DNA of 64,000 nucleotides from Gonatopus flavifemur (GCA_018340375.1 JAFFJZ010000012.1:4154001-4218000), one strand, 5' to 3'; numbered from the stretch's first letter, positions 21,218 through 33,708 are shown. The notes: generated by a model not told the origin, from the letters alone. Numbers and translations are program-made.

Positions 21218-23378
21218 TCATTTGTTCTCGTCAAAATCGATTGAATTCCAGAACTTTTTCTCTCCGAAGTTATCATCCATCTCCAACTTCAGCTTTTTCG
21301 GATGAGATATACGAAGATAAACTAGTTCTTTCCTGTCTGGATCCACTGTGGACCAATCCATTCCAACGGACGGAATTCTAGAAATTGAGAAACCAAAAAT
21401 AATTAATAAGTACACAAGGGACAAAAAGTAAGGCTTTAAATTAATTATTTAATCGATAGCAAAATGATTTGAATTTATTTACCCATTTCGGATGAACGAC
21501 GTCCAAAAATTCAGCATCATTTTTTGCATTTCACGATCCTCCGGTGTCGTCGATGTGTCAATTTCGGCATCGTGTATCACGTAAGGAACGTCATCTCCGT
21601 GACTGACACCTACAAAATTGATTTCAAGCAAGAAATATAGTGTTGTAAATCGCCATTATAAATCAAGTCACAAACCTAAATTTTCTGTAGTGTGACCAAG
21701 GCCTTCGCTATAACTGTGTTCTCCTCTGTATGTAAAATAATAATACCAAACTGGTTGTTTGTTAACTTTAGCTTGTTCTCTAGCCGCCTTCTCACTGTCG
21801 ACAACGAACAGCCGATCGCCTATCATTTTTATCAAAGGATGTGCATTTTCTCGATTGATAACCTTAGATCCCAGGTAATGTTTTCTAATTAATCTAGATA
21901 TCGTGGCGTGTTGTTCCAACGGTATCGTGAAATTGAAATCAAGTAAATGAGGTGCTATGGAATCCCAATCTTTATCGAGTTCTTCCAGATATTTATCGTT
22001 TACTGCGAATTCTATAAAGAACGAATTATGATTTTGTGATCGATTTACGAATAGATATAGGTACGTACCAGCTGCAGGGTAGAGTCCTTCTTCGCTAGTC
22101 ACGCTCGTTATCCATGGGATATCATGAACTTTACCACTTCTGATGATTTGCATAGGTGATTGATCGATGAATGGAAATTCTCCGTGTTTCTCAACGACGG
22201 GTCCGAAAGGTGTGTAAGGATTATACAACCAAGGCTGATAAGAAATTCTTCATTAAAATCTTTTGTTTGTACGTGGGTGGAAAATTCACTTACCATAAAT
22301 TCTCCAACTGCTTGTACAATGGCTCGAGGTGGGCGGTATCTCAAACATTCTACCATTTCTTTTACATTCTCTGTAGGACATCCCATCATATCACCCAACA
22401 TTTTAGCTTTTTCCGAAGAATTCTCCGTTTGGGCCCAACAATCAAAAGCTGTTCCGCTTATCGACATACCACCTATTATTTTACATGACAAACGAAATTA
22501 GCAATATTTTCTTGACTCGTTTGAAGATGTACGTACCTTGAAACAGTCCTTTACTCATGGGAGATAGATAATGGTAATGTACACTCGCACCCCCAGCACT
22601 CAATCCAGCCAATGTGATTTTGTTTGGATCACCGCCAAAGAATTTGATATTTCGTGAGACCCAACGAAGTGCCATACTTTGATCTTTTAGACCCATGTTA
22701 CCGGGAACTACCTCATCTTCGGTACTTAGGAAACCTGTTGATATATCGTGTATGAAGTTAGAGTGTGGTACCAAGAATAAAAGCGGTTAAAACACTACTT
22801 ACCGAGAGGTCCTAAACGATAGTTGACGGAGACCAATATAACATCTCTATCCGCGAGATATTGCGCTCCCACGCTATTGCCAGAACCATATTGAAAAGCT
22901 CCTCCATGTATCCAAAACAATACTGGCATCAAAGTAGAAACATTCGAAACGTCTACCGGGTCCTTTCTCACGGGCACATGAATGTTAATATACAGACAAT
23001 CCTCGTCTCCTTCCACTCTTTCCGGAGGCAAATGAGGTACATGAGTGTACTGTAAACACCTCGAACCCGGTTTTGTAGCTGAAATATCCCCAGTCCATGG
23101 CTCGATCTCTCGAGGTCTCTGCGAAAATTTCAAAAATACAGAATTTCATAAAATTGTATGTACTCGAGTGAACTCACCTCAAACCTCAGTTTCCCAACAG
23201 GAGGTTGAGCGTAAGGTATTCCCTCGTACACCTCGTACTTCCTTCCATTGGCAGATACTTGATAATATCCTCTGATACCTCCCAAAGGCGTATCGACTCT
23301 TGGATACGAATGCTCGGTACGAACCAAAGTTCCTAACCCAAGAAAGAGTAAATAAATTGACAGTGTTTGCGAAATCAT
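21218..23378 (-). CDS. Carboxylesterase (venom carboxylesterase-6/FE4-like), complete, 8 coding exons
   Basis: Exons on the minus strand are 23378-23178, 23118-22803, 22734-22537, 22472-22294, 22234-22069, 22011-21676, 21609-21483 and 21377-21218. They sum to 561 codons (560 residues). It has a hydrophobic signal peptide ([15 protein letters not shown]), then [21 protein letters not shown] and [15 protein letters not shown]. The nucleophile motif is GLSAG (Ser about 218), the catalytic acid is Glu in [10 protein letters not shown], and the catalytic His is in VSHGDD (about 469). All three triad members are in place, so it should be an active secreted esterase. Unlike the gene at 1319-3489 it has an intron between NYRLGPLG and GFLSTED. 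It is tandem with the next gene and in the same direction. Substrate unknown. Confidence 0.92.
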
Positions 23379-23807
23379 ATCGATTACTTCACACTGTACT
23401 TTATAACTGTGAGATCAGTACTGACCACTATCACGGGCTTCCTCCTCGATATTTATATTAACGTACCTTTGTAATCGCACCTTGTTTATCATTTATTTTT
23501 TTGTTGACATCAATTTTTAATCTAAATCAAGCATGCAACAAATATCGTGATTTTCACACGTCTTCTATCAAAGACACAATAAATATATCTCAGACGAAAA
23601 ACAGATAACAGGATGTCTAAATCGAGATTATATATCATATTTTTGAAAGAAATATACATTGTATAATAATATCGTGGAAAAAAACTAAGAGATTGAGAGA
23701 AAATAAAATATTCTATTGCATTTATTACAATTAGTTCGTACGAAAACCAAAAGTATGACACTTTAAATCGATAATCATTATTCATATTATTTATTCATAC
23801 AGACATT

Positions 23808-26158
23808 TTATTTATTCTCATTAAAATCGATGCTCTGCCAGAACTTTTTATGTCCAAAATTATCGTTTTGCTCCATGCTCAAATTTCCAGGAGCACTTAT
23901 GTGAAGATAATGCAGTTCCTCTTTGGTGGGATCCAGTTTTGGCCATTCTGTTCCAACTGATGGAGTTCTAAAGCCAAGACATGACATCGCTGATACGAAT
24001 ATTCTTTATTTATAGGTGTAAAATCGATTAGCGTTACTTACCCGTCCTTCATAAAGGATACCCAGAAATCGAGCATCAGTTTTTGCATGTCCCGATCTTC
24101 GGGAGTCGTGGAAGTATCGGTGGAATATTGATCCAAGACATAACAGGTATCGTCTCCATGACTGACACCTACAACGATAGAATCAACTTTTTTTTATAAA
24201 CTATCTATTCTGAATATACAAAGCACTTACCTAAATTTTCATCATTATGCGAGAGAAGCCTGGTCAAACTTTGAGCCCCTCTGTAGGTGAAGTAATAATA
24301 CCAAACAGGATTTTTATTCACTTTAGCCTGCTCCCTTGCAGCCTTTTCGCTATCCACAATGAACAACCGATCGCCAATCATTTGGGTTAAAGGAGCCTCG
24401 GTTTCACGATTTATAGGTTTCGTATCCAAATAGTGTTTTCTAATTAAATCGGATACTTCATCGTGTTTTTCTTTGGGGAGGGTGTAGTTGTAGTCCAGTA
24501 GATGAGGAGCGATCGATTGCCAATTTTCATCGAGCTCTTTCATGTGATCTTCGTTTAGTACGAATTCTAATTTCGAAAGAAGAAGAAAAAATTAAATGAC
24601 AATTAATTGCTTCACGGACAAAAAGGTATTATATATATATATATATATATGGAATAGTAATTTTTTTTGCTAATTTAGCTAAAAATTCGTTGCCGCAGCT
24701 AACTGTATTGCCGAGAGAGCAACATGATTAACCAATGCGGAAAATTTGTTGCTGGACTGACACAATTTTTCAGTATTATATACAGAAAAAAGGGGCAAAT
24801 AGATTTTCTCTCCGTGTTCTTATCTTTTTTACATATTACATTATATTTACCTGCCGAGGGATAAAGGCCTTCTTCGCTAACCACTCCAGTGACCCAGGGA
24901 ATATCATGAACGTCCCCGCTTCTTATAATTTCGATAGGAGTTCGATCGATGAATGGAGAATCTCCGGATTTCTCTGGCACAGGTCCGAATGGAGAATATG
25001 GATTGTAAAGCCATGGCTAAAATTTGTATACGCATATTTTTGATAATCTCATCTTTAACATGGACAGCCATTGAAATGCTGTTAGAATTGAAACTTAAAT
25101 ACCATGAAACGTGAAACTGCTTCGACTATAGCTCGAGGTGGACGAGTTTTCAAACATTCTATCATCTCAGTAGTTTTCTCGGTAGGACAACCCATCAGAA
25201 CTCCCAGTTTCTTAGCTTTTTCCAAAGAATTTTCCACTTGAGCCCAGCAAACAAGTGAAGTACCGCTCGCCGAAATCCCACCTTTGATACAAAACAACCT
25301 TCTGGTTATTAAATCAAATTGAAGCGATCTATTTGTTGTACAAACCTTGGAAAAGACCGGCACTCAAAGGAGATAAATAGTGATAATGAACACTCGCCCC
25401 TCCAGCACTCAAACCAGCTAAAGTTATTTTCTTGGGATCACCACCAAAGTGTTCAATATTTTCCGAAACCCAACGAAGCGCCATACTCTGATCCTTCAGC
25501 CCCATATTTCCAGGTACAACATTGTCCTCGGTACTCAAGAAACCTAAAATAGCGTTCCTAATTATCGTTAATATCCCTGGGCAAATAAATAAATTTTCCT
25601 TACCAAGTGGACCCAGACGATAATTGACAGTAACCAGTATTACATCTCTGTCAATAAGATACGTCGCGTGTGGATTTCCTGAACCGTATTGGAACGCTCC
25701 ACCGTGAATCCAGAACAAAACCGGCACCAAAGTCGTTTTATTTTCCCGTAGCGGGGCATAAATGTTAATATACAAACAATCCTCGGCTCCTTCGACCCGT
25801 TCCAGTGGGTTAAAAGGAAAATGAGTGTATTGCAAACAAGGAGACCCACGTTTGGTCGCAGACAATTCCCCTGTCCAAGCTTCGATCCTTTTGGGAGGCT
25901 AGAGAAAAGTAATCCAAATAATGCAGCTTGTACTACTTTTTTTTTTGTTTAATGAATGATCAAATCTTTCACCTCGAATCTTAATTGTCCAACGGGAGCT
26001 TGTGCGTAAGGAACTCCTTCGTAAGCTTCATACTTCTGACCATGAGCAGAAGTTCTATAAAATCCCTTGATCCCCCCAAGAGGAGTTTGTACCTTTGGTT
26101 CAAGTTCTTCCCCGCAACAAACTACACTTAACAGTCCAAACAAAAGAATCCGCAACAT
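23808..26158 (-). CDS. Carboxylesterase (venom carboxylesterase-6/FE4-like), complete, 8 coding exons
   Basis: Exons on the minus strand are 26158-25973, 25898-25604, 25543-25346, 25281-25103, 25016-24851, 24566-24231, 24168-24042 and 23967-23808. They sum to 549 codons (548 residues). It has a signal peptide (LRILLFGLLSVVCC), [26 protein letters not shown] and NYRLGPLG. The nucleophile motif is GLSAG (Ser about 206), the acid is in SEEGLYPSAG, and the His is in VSHGDD (about 457). The exon phases are the same as in the neighbour at 21218-23378, so the pair is a tandem duplication. The gap between them is about 430 bp. A TA microsatellite (24629-24651) lies in the intron before exon 6. It is likely a secreted esterase; the substrate is unknown. 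Confidence 0.92.
24629..24651. repeat. TA microsatellite in an esterase intron
   Basis: Uninterrupted TA repeat of about 22 bp within the intron between exons 5 and 6 of the esterase at 23808-26158. Confidence 0.8.
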
Positions 26159-26738
26159 TTTTAATACTTTAGGGTTCGAAATGGAAGACGGACTAGTTCA
26201 CACTATTCAATTTTTCTCATTTTGGTCCATTATAAGTACCGTCATACGATAGAAAATATACTATTTCCCCTCTATATCGATTATCATATTTTTTATATTT
26301 ATCCGTATTTTCGCTAGATAAGTTATTCAAAGAGACTTTATTGGTTACGCAAGTGTTGCTTTAATCTATTGAAAGTGAAGCACTGCTTCTAGATTATCAA
26401 TCCTGTTTTTTTTCTTTTTTTTACGTAACACGAGTCATCAGGAATCGTCTCTGAACCGTAGAGTATTTTGTTTCGAATCAACGAAGATCTATTTACGTAT
26501 CAATGATATTAAATCTTCCTCAAACTTCATAAATATCAATCAGTCAGATTTCATTCAGTTGAATTATTGGTATTTTTATTTGAATATCAATACTATTTAT
26601 TTCAATAAGTTATTAACATTTGACAGCAATAACAGGAATTCATATATTGAAAAGATGTCAGCAGGGGCGGATGTCTTCGTGGAGGATGTGAAAAATTCCA
26701 CATGGTCCGTTCTATTCCATTTTTTTCATTCAACTTGC
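26159..26738. other. Upstream flank of the last esterase
   Basis: About 580 bp of AT-rich DNA. No gene or repeat border recognised. A promoter for the esterase at 26158 must lie in its left part. Confidence 0.4.
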
Positions 26739-27019
26739 TCTCTAAATTCCTTGGAGTGAAAATTCACTCTTGCCGAGTGAAAATACTGCAACTCCGAAAG
26801 AGTGGAAAATTTCACTCTTGAAGAGTGAATTTTCACTCTATAAGAGTGGAAATCAACTCTGGTGTTTGGAGTGAAAAACTCACTCTTAGGAAAAAGAGTG
26901 AATATTGACTCTTAAAGAGTGAAATTTCACTCTTCAAGAGTTGAGCTCCCACTCCGTTCTAGAGTTGCAGTATTTTGATTCTTTGAAGAGTGAATATTCA
27001 CTCCAAAGAATTTAGAGAG
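26739..27019. mobile_element. Palindromic MITE saturated with GAGTGAA/TTCACTC
   Basis: Outer arms CTCTCTAAATTCCTTGGAGTG and complement. The interior is built almost wholly of GAGTGAA, TTCACTC and AAGAGTG units. No ORF. Confidence 0.7.
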
Positions 27020-27140
27020 TGGCAATGGTTTCCATATCGAAATTCAGAAGTCAATCCGTCCTTGGATGTCAGGCAGGAAATACATTTCAGTGCCAGGTAC
27101 ATTCGGATAAGAGACTCATAAATTTGTATGAATATTAGAT

Positions 27141-27356
27141 CCCAAGTAGCACAAGAACTTCTCAAATATGCTATGGTGACTCTATGAATGTGAAAGGGAT
27201 GTGAGAATGAGACTTTTTTGGATAAATTCGTTAAGATATCCTATGGCGGTGCATAGCACATAATTATTCGAAACAGTCTCATTTGGAGGTTCTACGCATG
27301 TTCGTAGGATTTTCCGAACACGCTCTTAGCATTTCTAACCTCTTCTGCTACTTGGG
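27141..27356. mobile_element. CCCAAGTAGC palindromic MITE
   Basis: Ends CCCAAGTAGCAC and complement TGCTACTTGGG with AT on both sides (27139-27140, 27357-27358). A member of the CCC-ended clan. Confidence 0.75.
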
Positions 27357-27760
27357 ATTTTACGAAGTGTTTCTTTAATGAAAATATGAACAATGAGCGT
27401 AGAGAAATAGTGGACTCAACTTCGGGAGACCAGGAGGCCCTAACAGTGGCATCACGCCTGTTTTCCGTCCTGGTCTTTTGGTGAACGGCTCGGGAGGGTG
27501 ACCCGCGCTCCTCAAGGGATAAGAAAGGTTCCGATCTAAACTGCCAGGATGGTTGTAGCGCTGCTATGATACAAAGCAACCTGCTACAACCCTGAGAGGA
27601 AAATGTATCTCTGGGATATTTTCTAAACGTTCAAAAAACGTCCCCTACGTTCTATAAGCCTTCCATAAACGTTCCAGTGGCAAGTTGTTTGGTCTGGGAA
27701 GGTGTAATCTATCCGACTTGTGTCACCCTGTACACTTAAAACCTGAAACTTTTGCCCGTA
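27357..27760. other. GC-richer segment of unknown nature
   Basis: About 27415-27600 is clearly richer in G and C than its surroundings (for example CGGGAGGGTGACCCGCGCTC). It carries only a 95-codon minus-strand ORF without recognisable features. The rest has ACGTTCC-type motifs like those near 10.5 kb. It could be a fragment of another repeat. Confidence 0.3.
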
Positions 27761-28093
27761 CACGGAAAGAATAATTTAGCTGCAGCACCTACCCATATAG
27801 CACAAATGTCTCAGTAATATCTCCAGAATATTCTGACAATATTACAATGTCTCCAGAATATTCTGGAGTTATTACTGAGACATTTGTGCTATGTGGGTAA
27901 GTGGTTAGCACGGACATGGATAGCCATTAAATTAGCTCCTGCGGCTAAATTTTAGCTGTGATAGCACAAAAATTTGCATTTGTAGCTAATTTATTTGCGG
28001 TAGTAGCTAAAATTTAGCTGCGGGAGCTAATTTAATGGCTGTTCGTGTCTGTGCTAGCCATTTAGCTGCTGCAGCTAAATTATTTTTTATGTG
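27761..28093. mobile_element. CACGGAA palindromic MITE with TTTAGCTGC arms
   Basis: Ends CACGGAAAGAATAATTTAGC and complement GCTAAATTATTTTTTATGTG, TA on both sides (27759-27760, 28094-28095). The arms contain repeated TTTAGCTGC and GCAGCTAAA. Another MITE is nested at 27792-27897. Confidence 0.8.
27792..27897. mobile_element. 106-bp CCCATATAGC palindromic MITE, nested
   Basis: Ends CCCATATAGCACAAATG and complement CATTTGTGCTATGTGGG, TA on both sides (27790-27791, 27898-27899). The uninterrupted right arm of the host MITE shows the empty site, confirming a TA duplication. Confidence 0.85.
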
Positions 28094-28120
28094 TATAAAA
28101 CCCGTATGGGCTCGGATATT

Positions 28121-28407
28121 CCCTGCTGAAAATGGCAGGTAGATCCGAACACAAAATAATTGTAAGGATTAGATCGGCTTTTGTCCCAGGAAATCCAGTC
28201 CAAAACTGACAAAATTTCTACCTGGTTTTGTCCGGAATCACCAAATTGTAACATCCTGTCAAAACCTGGCAGAAAAATGTTCGTCAGTCCGGACGAAACC
28301 AGGTAGAATTAAATGTTGTCATTTTTTGATAGGATTTCCTGGGACAAAACCCGATCAAATCCTGACAAATATTTTTCATCCGGATTTGCCTGGCAGTTTT
28401 ACCAGGG
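28121..28407. mobile_element. CCCTGCTG palindromic MITE
   Basis: Ends CCCTGCTGAAAATGGCAGG and near-complement CCTGGCAGTTTTACCAGGG, TT on both sides. Arms of over 120 bp with TCCTGGGACAAAACC-type blocks. No ORF. Confidence 0.75.
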
Positions 28408-28558
28408 TTTATTCCAATCGGGTTCCAGTCCTGTCTCTATCCGATGTTTTAACCCAAATACGAGAGCGCATCTGGAAATTCTCCACCCCCCAGGTCAATT
28501 CCCTCCCAGTGTGGAAAAATTGTCAACATTCTATATAATTTATATATAATTCAATATA

Positions 28559-28774
28559 CCCAGATAACATGTAGGCTTGTCATAACCCTGTCACACTTGT
28601 CATTCGATTGTTTTTGGCTTGTTATTGACAACCTTGTCAGTGTAAGGTTGCTACAGCCCTGCTGCAAGGGTTTTGTAAGCTTGTACCCTTGTCGTGTGTC
28701 AACTAGGAGGCTCATATCAACCTTGCCACAAGCTTGCCTGACAACATTGCAGCAAAGTTAAATTGCTATCTGGG
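28559..28774. mobile_element. CCCAGATAAC MITE
   Basis: Ends CCCAGATAACATG and complement TTGCTATCTGGG, TA on both sides (28557-28558, 28775-28776). The interior has repeated CTTGTCA and TGACAAG. Confidence 0.75.
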
Positions 28775-29227
28775 TAGTTTTTATGTAATTAATTATGTAT
28801 TTTATACAATAAATAATTAATTATGTATGTTTATACAATATTGTATAAAAATGGCATGTCCGCCTTTGCCAAAGTGTAAAGCTGCTGAAAGAAAATGACA
28901 ACTATACACCTGATACAAGAATCTATAAATATATTTATAAGAAGCATCATTTTTTAAAATTCAAGGATATTTCAACCGTCATGTTCAAATGATTGATTCT
29001 TCTCAATGCAATGCTGTTGAGAAGAACTTTTGTGATACTGGATAAAACAAAAACATAAACACAAACATAATTGATATGTAATACAGAGAGTGAAAGCGAG
29101 ACAAGTGAACGTTAAAATGCGTTAAAAATGAGATTCGGATTTTTGGAGAACGCACGATCCCTCACGCGCATAACTTTCATGTTGACTACGGATTGCGCGT
29201 TAGGAGAAGCATTGGATTCTGGAGGTT
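28775..29227. other. Distal upstream region of the DEF6-like gene
   Basis: About 450 bp, AT-rich. No gene or repeat border recognised. Confidence 0.35.
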
Positions 29228-29282
29228 GGCAGAGTGGAGAGAAAGAGAGATGAGAGAGGGAGAGAGAGAGAGGGGAGAGAAG
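29228..29282 (+). promoter_or_regulatory. GA-rich tract upstream of the DEF6-like gene
   Basis: A run of GAGAGA repeats about 230 bp before the start codon. Such tracts bind GAGA factor at insect promoters, so a promoter role is plausible. It could equally be a neutral microsatellite. Confidence 0.4.
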
Positions 29283-29510
29283 TAAGAACGAATACTGAAA
29301 CGATCACCGGATCACGGCCATCATACCAACTGTGGTCATACAAAAGAGTAACCTTCTTTTTCCCGATACGAGAGCGATGAGTGTATAAAGCTTATGCGTT
29401 TCCATGCGTTTCAGTGTATACAGTGTGTACATATGCATGTGTAGTACCATCACACCTGTTGCATATTTATATTATCTCACACTATTTTGATTTTTTCCTT
29501 CTTCAGCACG

Positions 29511-31591
29511 ATGGCCCAACTGTTAAAAAATTTGACGAATACCATTTGGCATGCGTTTCACGCTCTGCAAGGGAATTCTCCTGATGTCGTGGCCAAGTCA
29601 AAATTGAAAGTAAGATGAAATTTATAAGGTGACGGGTGTGGTTTGTTATTAATATCCGGTACACCATTGTTTTAGGTATTAACCGCCAACATTGGCACTT
29701 TGATGGATTTGTATGGAGTTGAAAAAGGTTTGGAACATTATCGTAGTACACAGAGTCTCACCTTTGAGCAGTACATCTATTATTTACAGAAAGAGGTGAG
29801 TTCATATTTGGTATAAAATATAGAAAATATAACAATACAATTCATTATTCTTCTCTCGTGAAGGTTTTCTCTTCTGTCACCGACACCACTCCCACTCAAA
29901 CTATCAGGTCGCTAGAAGCTGGAATTGATGAGATATGTTGGTTGGTCTGTCGTAAAGCATACCTCGAGAGATCTCATCCTATATTCACAGACCACAGCGT
30001 GTATCAATTGTTTAGAATATTCTGTTTACTCGCAGAAACAGATTCTGATCCATCGGATTCTTCTTATTTGGTAAATTGTTTGTTAACATACGTTATATCT
30101 CAACAAATATCCTGATTGAATGATTTTCATTTAGGTGAGTATGCATGGAGACGAAGTGGGCCAAATAGCTTCTCATTTGGTCATGTCTCTGGGGTTACGA
30201 TGGGATCCTGTTGATTTCTCAGCTCTATCCGCAGCTATTGGAATGTTCAGGTACTATTTTATACAATCAAAAGTATAAAATTACAATATTATGTTTATAT
30301 ATTATTTCAACTTTCCAAAACAAATCAAAAGATTCCCCACATTCCTGGCAGTTTTGGAATCTAAATACAGTGGCGGGGGAGCTTTGGATACGATAGCTTT
30401 GACGGAAGCGATCGACGATTTGTATCAAATATACGTAGAAGATGTCGTTAAAAAGGTAATTTCATAACTCTCTCTCGTTCTTTACGCTCTTTACATTAAA
30501 TTCATTCACAGGGGTATCTACTGAAAAAAGGTTTTCTGTTACCAACTTTGAGATATTTTTGGTTCGTACTCCGACCCGGTGAATTGACTTATTACAAAGA
30601 TTCTCAATCCAAAGAACCATCCGGGGTGATATTATTGAATACAAACTGTTGGGCGGACACTTCAACGACCGGTGGCAAACCTGACAGAAAATTTATCCTA
30701 AGCACCCCGGAGCATAGATGTATCGAGCTAGTGGCCGACGATCATAAAGGAAGATTGCAATGGTTGGCGGCTTTACAGATCGCGATTCAACATTCCGGAG
30801 AAAAAATCAGTTATCAAAGGAGTTTGGCTAATCAAAGAAGATCGTTACGTCAAGCCACGAGACAGGAGAAAGAAGAAACGAGAATAGAATTACAACACGA
30901 AAGACAAGCGAGAATCGCTGCTGAAATACAAGCTAGAAAATTGGAGACTTTGTCTAAAGAGGAAGGAGCCAAAGTACAGGAATTGGAAGATATTAAACAG
31001 AGATTGGAAATCCTTCTGCAGGAAGAAAAACAAGCGTTACGCGATGAAGAAATAGGTGCGCGATGATCATTTTAAATGTAAATTTTGATGCGATATATTT
31101 TCAATGGTATCTATATATTTTTAGTGAGAAATCTTCAAGCTCGAGTTCTTCGAGAGGAATGGGAAAGAAGAGAACAATTGGAGAAATTACAACAAGAACA
31201 GCAAGAACTTTTGGAATCTGAAAAATTGAAAAGACTTGAATTTGAAAGAAAGCAACAGGAGAATGAGATACAGTTACAAGGTATTTTTTTAAAGATGATT
31301 TTGGACGAAAGAAGGAATACAATGTTTCAAATTGCAGAAGCTGAGAAAAGACTTCGACAATTGGAAGCGGAGAGACAGAATTTAGACACGGAATTACGGG
31401 CGGCTCGTGAAAAAGTCAAACGAGCCGAGGAGGCTCAAATTCTTTTAGAAGCGCAAATCGTTGTTACGAGACCTTTGAAAGCAGGAGAGAGAATAAGACG
31501 TACTCAAAGTTTCATACCGACTACGAAAGAGAAGCCTCTTTCTTTGGAAAAATATGAAAATCGATCTATGACCTTGCGAAAACACTGCTAA
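29511..31591 (+). CDS. DEF6/SWAP70-family PH-domain protein
   Basis: Exons are 29511-29609, 29676-29795, 29864-30070, 30135-30250, 30332-30455, 30512-31055, 31125-31280 and 31338-31591, summing to 540 codons (539 residues). Residues 1-222 match the helical EF-hand-like N-terminal region of the family. A PH domain follows (about 223-315, starting GYLLKKGFLLPTLRYFWFVL). A long charged coiled coil runs from about 320 to 495 (RLRQLEAERQ and similar), then a short basic tail. Vertebrate DEF6 and SWAP70 (585-631 residues) bind phosphoinositides through the PH domain, associate with F-actin and modulate Rho GTPases. A role in actin signalling here is inferred from family. An AG acceptor just before the ATG (29505-29506) suggests an upstream non-coding exon. 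No defects seen. Confidence 0.9.
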
Positions 31592-32037
31592 CGTACAATC
31601 TCGTAAAAGTACAAATTCCGTTTCACGTCAGGGTAAAACACTAATGATTAAACGATATTCCTTATTAAAATCGATATTTAAATTCGAAAAATCTTGTATT
31701 ATCATCAAGGTATAATTATTCGACGTTAGTTCCTTTTTTGAATTTCATATTTTCTTATTCTTAGATTATGTATTATATATATATTGATATATTGACGAAA
31801 ACATCATAGTATTTCATTATTTTGTAAATATTTACATATGTATATTTTCTTAATTATTTTTATATTGTCTATAATATTTTATATATTGTATAGTGTCGAT
31901 TTATTGATCAAACAAACACCCTAGTGTGTTACAATGTGATAACGCTCGTCGACTCTAACGCGAAAATACAGTGAGAAGAAATCTCGTTATACATTATAAA
32001 GTTTTATTTATATATACAACAAACACCCTTCTCAAAA
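31592..32037. other. Spacer between the DEF6-like gene and DRC2
   Basis: About 450 bp, very AT-rich, with long TATATA-like runs near 31770-31790. It should hold the 3' UTR of the upstream gene and the promoter of DRC2. No other gene seen. Confidence 0.5.
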
Positions 32038-33664
32038 ATGCCAAAAAAGAAATCCAAAGGTAATAAATTGGCTCGAATGAGCGACGAAGAACGCGCACGT
32101 TATCTTCAACATCGCGCGGAATTGGAATTAGAAGCTAAGAGGAGAAAACAACAATTGATAGCAGTTTTTACTAAGGTATTAGGGTACGAATGAGATGAGA
32201 AATTTTTTTAAAAACATTGTTCTCAATTGCGTAATATTTTAGTACAAATTGAAACGCGAAGAAGCATTCTCGAGGCTCAACAGTGCTAAGATAAATGAAC
32301 AATGGAGATACATTTTAAGAAAAATTAAATGTAAAGAATTGTACGAAGATACGGAGCATTTATGGAAAACATTCGATAAAACTCTCCAAGTCAAGGATAA
32401 TATTATTCATAGATTGTATACAGAATTAGAAAGTGCGGATGTTGATCACAGAAGATTACAGGAAGCTCATATTGATATTATGAACGCAATTATCGGTAAT
32501 ACAATAACAGAATGCTGGACAAGATAATCAAAGAATAATCGTGGATTTTATTCTAGAAAAGCATGAAAAGAGACTCGATGTGGTGCACGGAACTTACATG
32601 AGTGAATTTCGTACCATAGAGTCGAGTGAAAAGTTTGAAATGAATAAATTGAAAGAAAAAATGGAAAGAAATTGCGAATGTATAGAAAATATAGTTGTTT
32701 ATCAACAAAACATCACTCAGAATAAATTACAAGAAACGCAGATCAGGAATTCTGTGTATATGCGTAGTATCGTTCATTTGGTGAGTATTCTACATTCCTC
32801 CGGCGTGTATAGAAATCCATCTTTCGATTATCTACATTTCAGAGAGACAAAACTGTATCCGACTTGATGCAGAGTATCTTGAAAGAAATGGAAAGTTTAC
32901 GTAATGAGTTTGAAGTAACGATGGACGAATACGAGAAAACCACTGAGAATAAAAGAAAACAGTACGAGCACCTGAAAACACAAGACGATGATTATGAGAT
33001 GGAAACTCACGAGTACGATAAATTGAATTCTTCCTTGCAACGCTCAATCGATACCCTAAAAATAGAATTTCAAGATTTATTCGAAACACGGAAAAATATC
33101 ATATCTCAACTCGAAGAACAGGTGAAAACGATGATGGAAAGATATTCGAAATTGAGACAAGAATTTTCATTAACTCGAAACATCGATGATGTACAATTGA
33201 AAAAATTGAGCGTCATTGGGAAAAGTGTGATCGCGGTAAGACGAGGAAAGTAAAATTGAATCTACATTTCTTACTTCTATTTTTGTTATCTAGGATCTAA
33301 AGAGGTGTGCGAAGAAAGGTTCTAATTTGTTGTCTTTGATCAGAATGTGTTCTACTTTTGAACCATCTAAACAGTCTATAATGGTTAAGAAATATTTTCT
33401 CCGCGAGGAAGACGAAGTGGAGGATGTAAGTACTGCTATGTATTCACAAATAAATGAGCAATAATATGCACGCGTTACAGTGAGAAAAAAAAATATTTTC
33501 AGATTATGACCTACGAACCTTTTGACAAGTTGCATCAATTCTGGGCACAATACAATTTTGTCAAAACTCATAACATTATGGAACGTAAAGAGAGGGATCA
33601 ATTGGTGTTGCAGAATAAACAATTGAGAAATGCTTTGAGAACTTATCTAATATCAGTTTCATAA
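32038..33664 (+). CDS. DRC2: Dynein regulatory complex subunit 2 (CCDC65 homologue)
   Basis: Exons are 32038-32175, 32243-32495, 32557-32780, 32843-33235, 33294-33425 and 33503-33664, summing to 434 codons (433 residues; the human protein has 484). The N-terminus MPKKKSKGNKLARMSDEERA and the following RAELELEAKRRKQQL are hallmarks of DRC2/CCDC65. The rest is almost continuous coiled coil, ending in a conserved block with HQFWAQYNFV and RERDQLVLQN-like residues. In the family it forms a coiled-coil pair with DRC1 in the nexin-dynein regulatory complex, which controls motility of cilia and flagella. In an insect that means mainly sperm tails and sensory cilia. Convergent with THOC5, with only 44 bp between stop codons. 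Confidence 0.93.
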
Positions 33665-33708
33665 AGAAGATACAAAGTTTTGTTACACTTTTCTAGTTTT
33701 TATTTGGA

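Noticed and set aside
23400..23405. TATAAA on the minus strand before the third esterase
   Set aside because: It is only about 22 bp before the start codon, which would place transcription start at the ATG. The spacing is wrong for a working TATA box.
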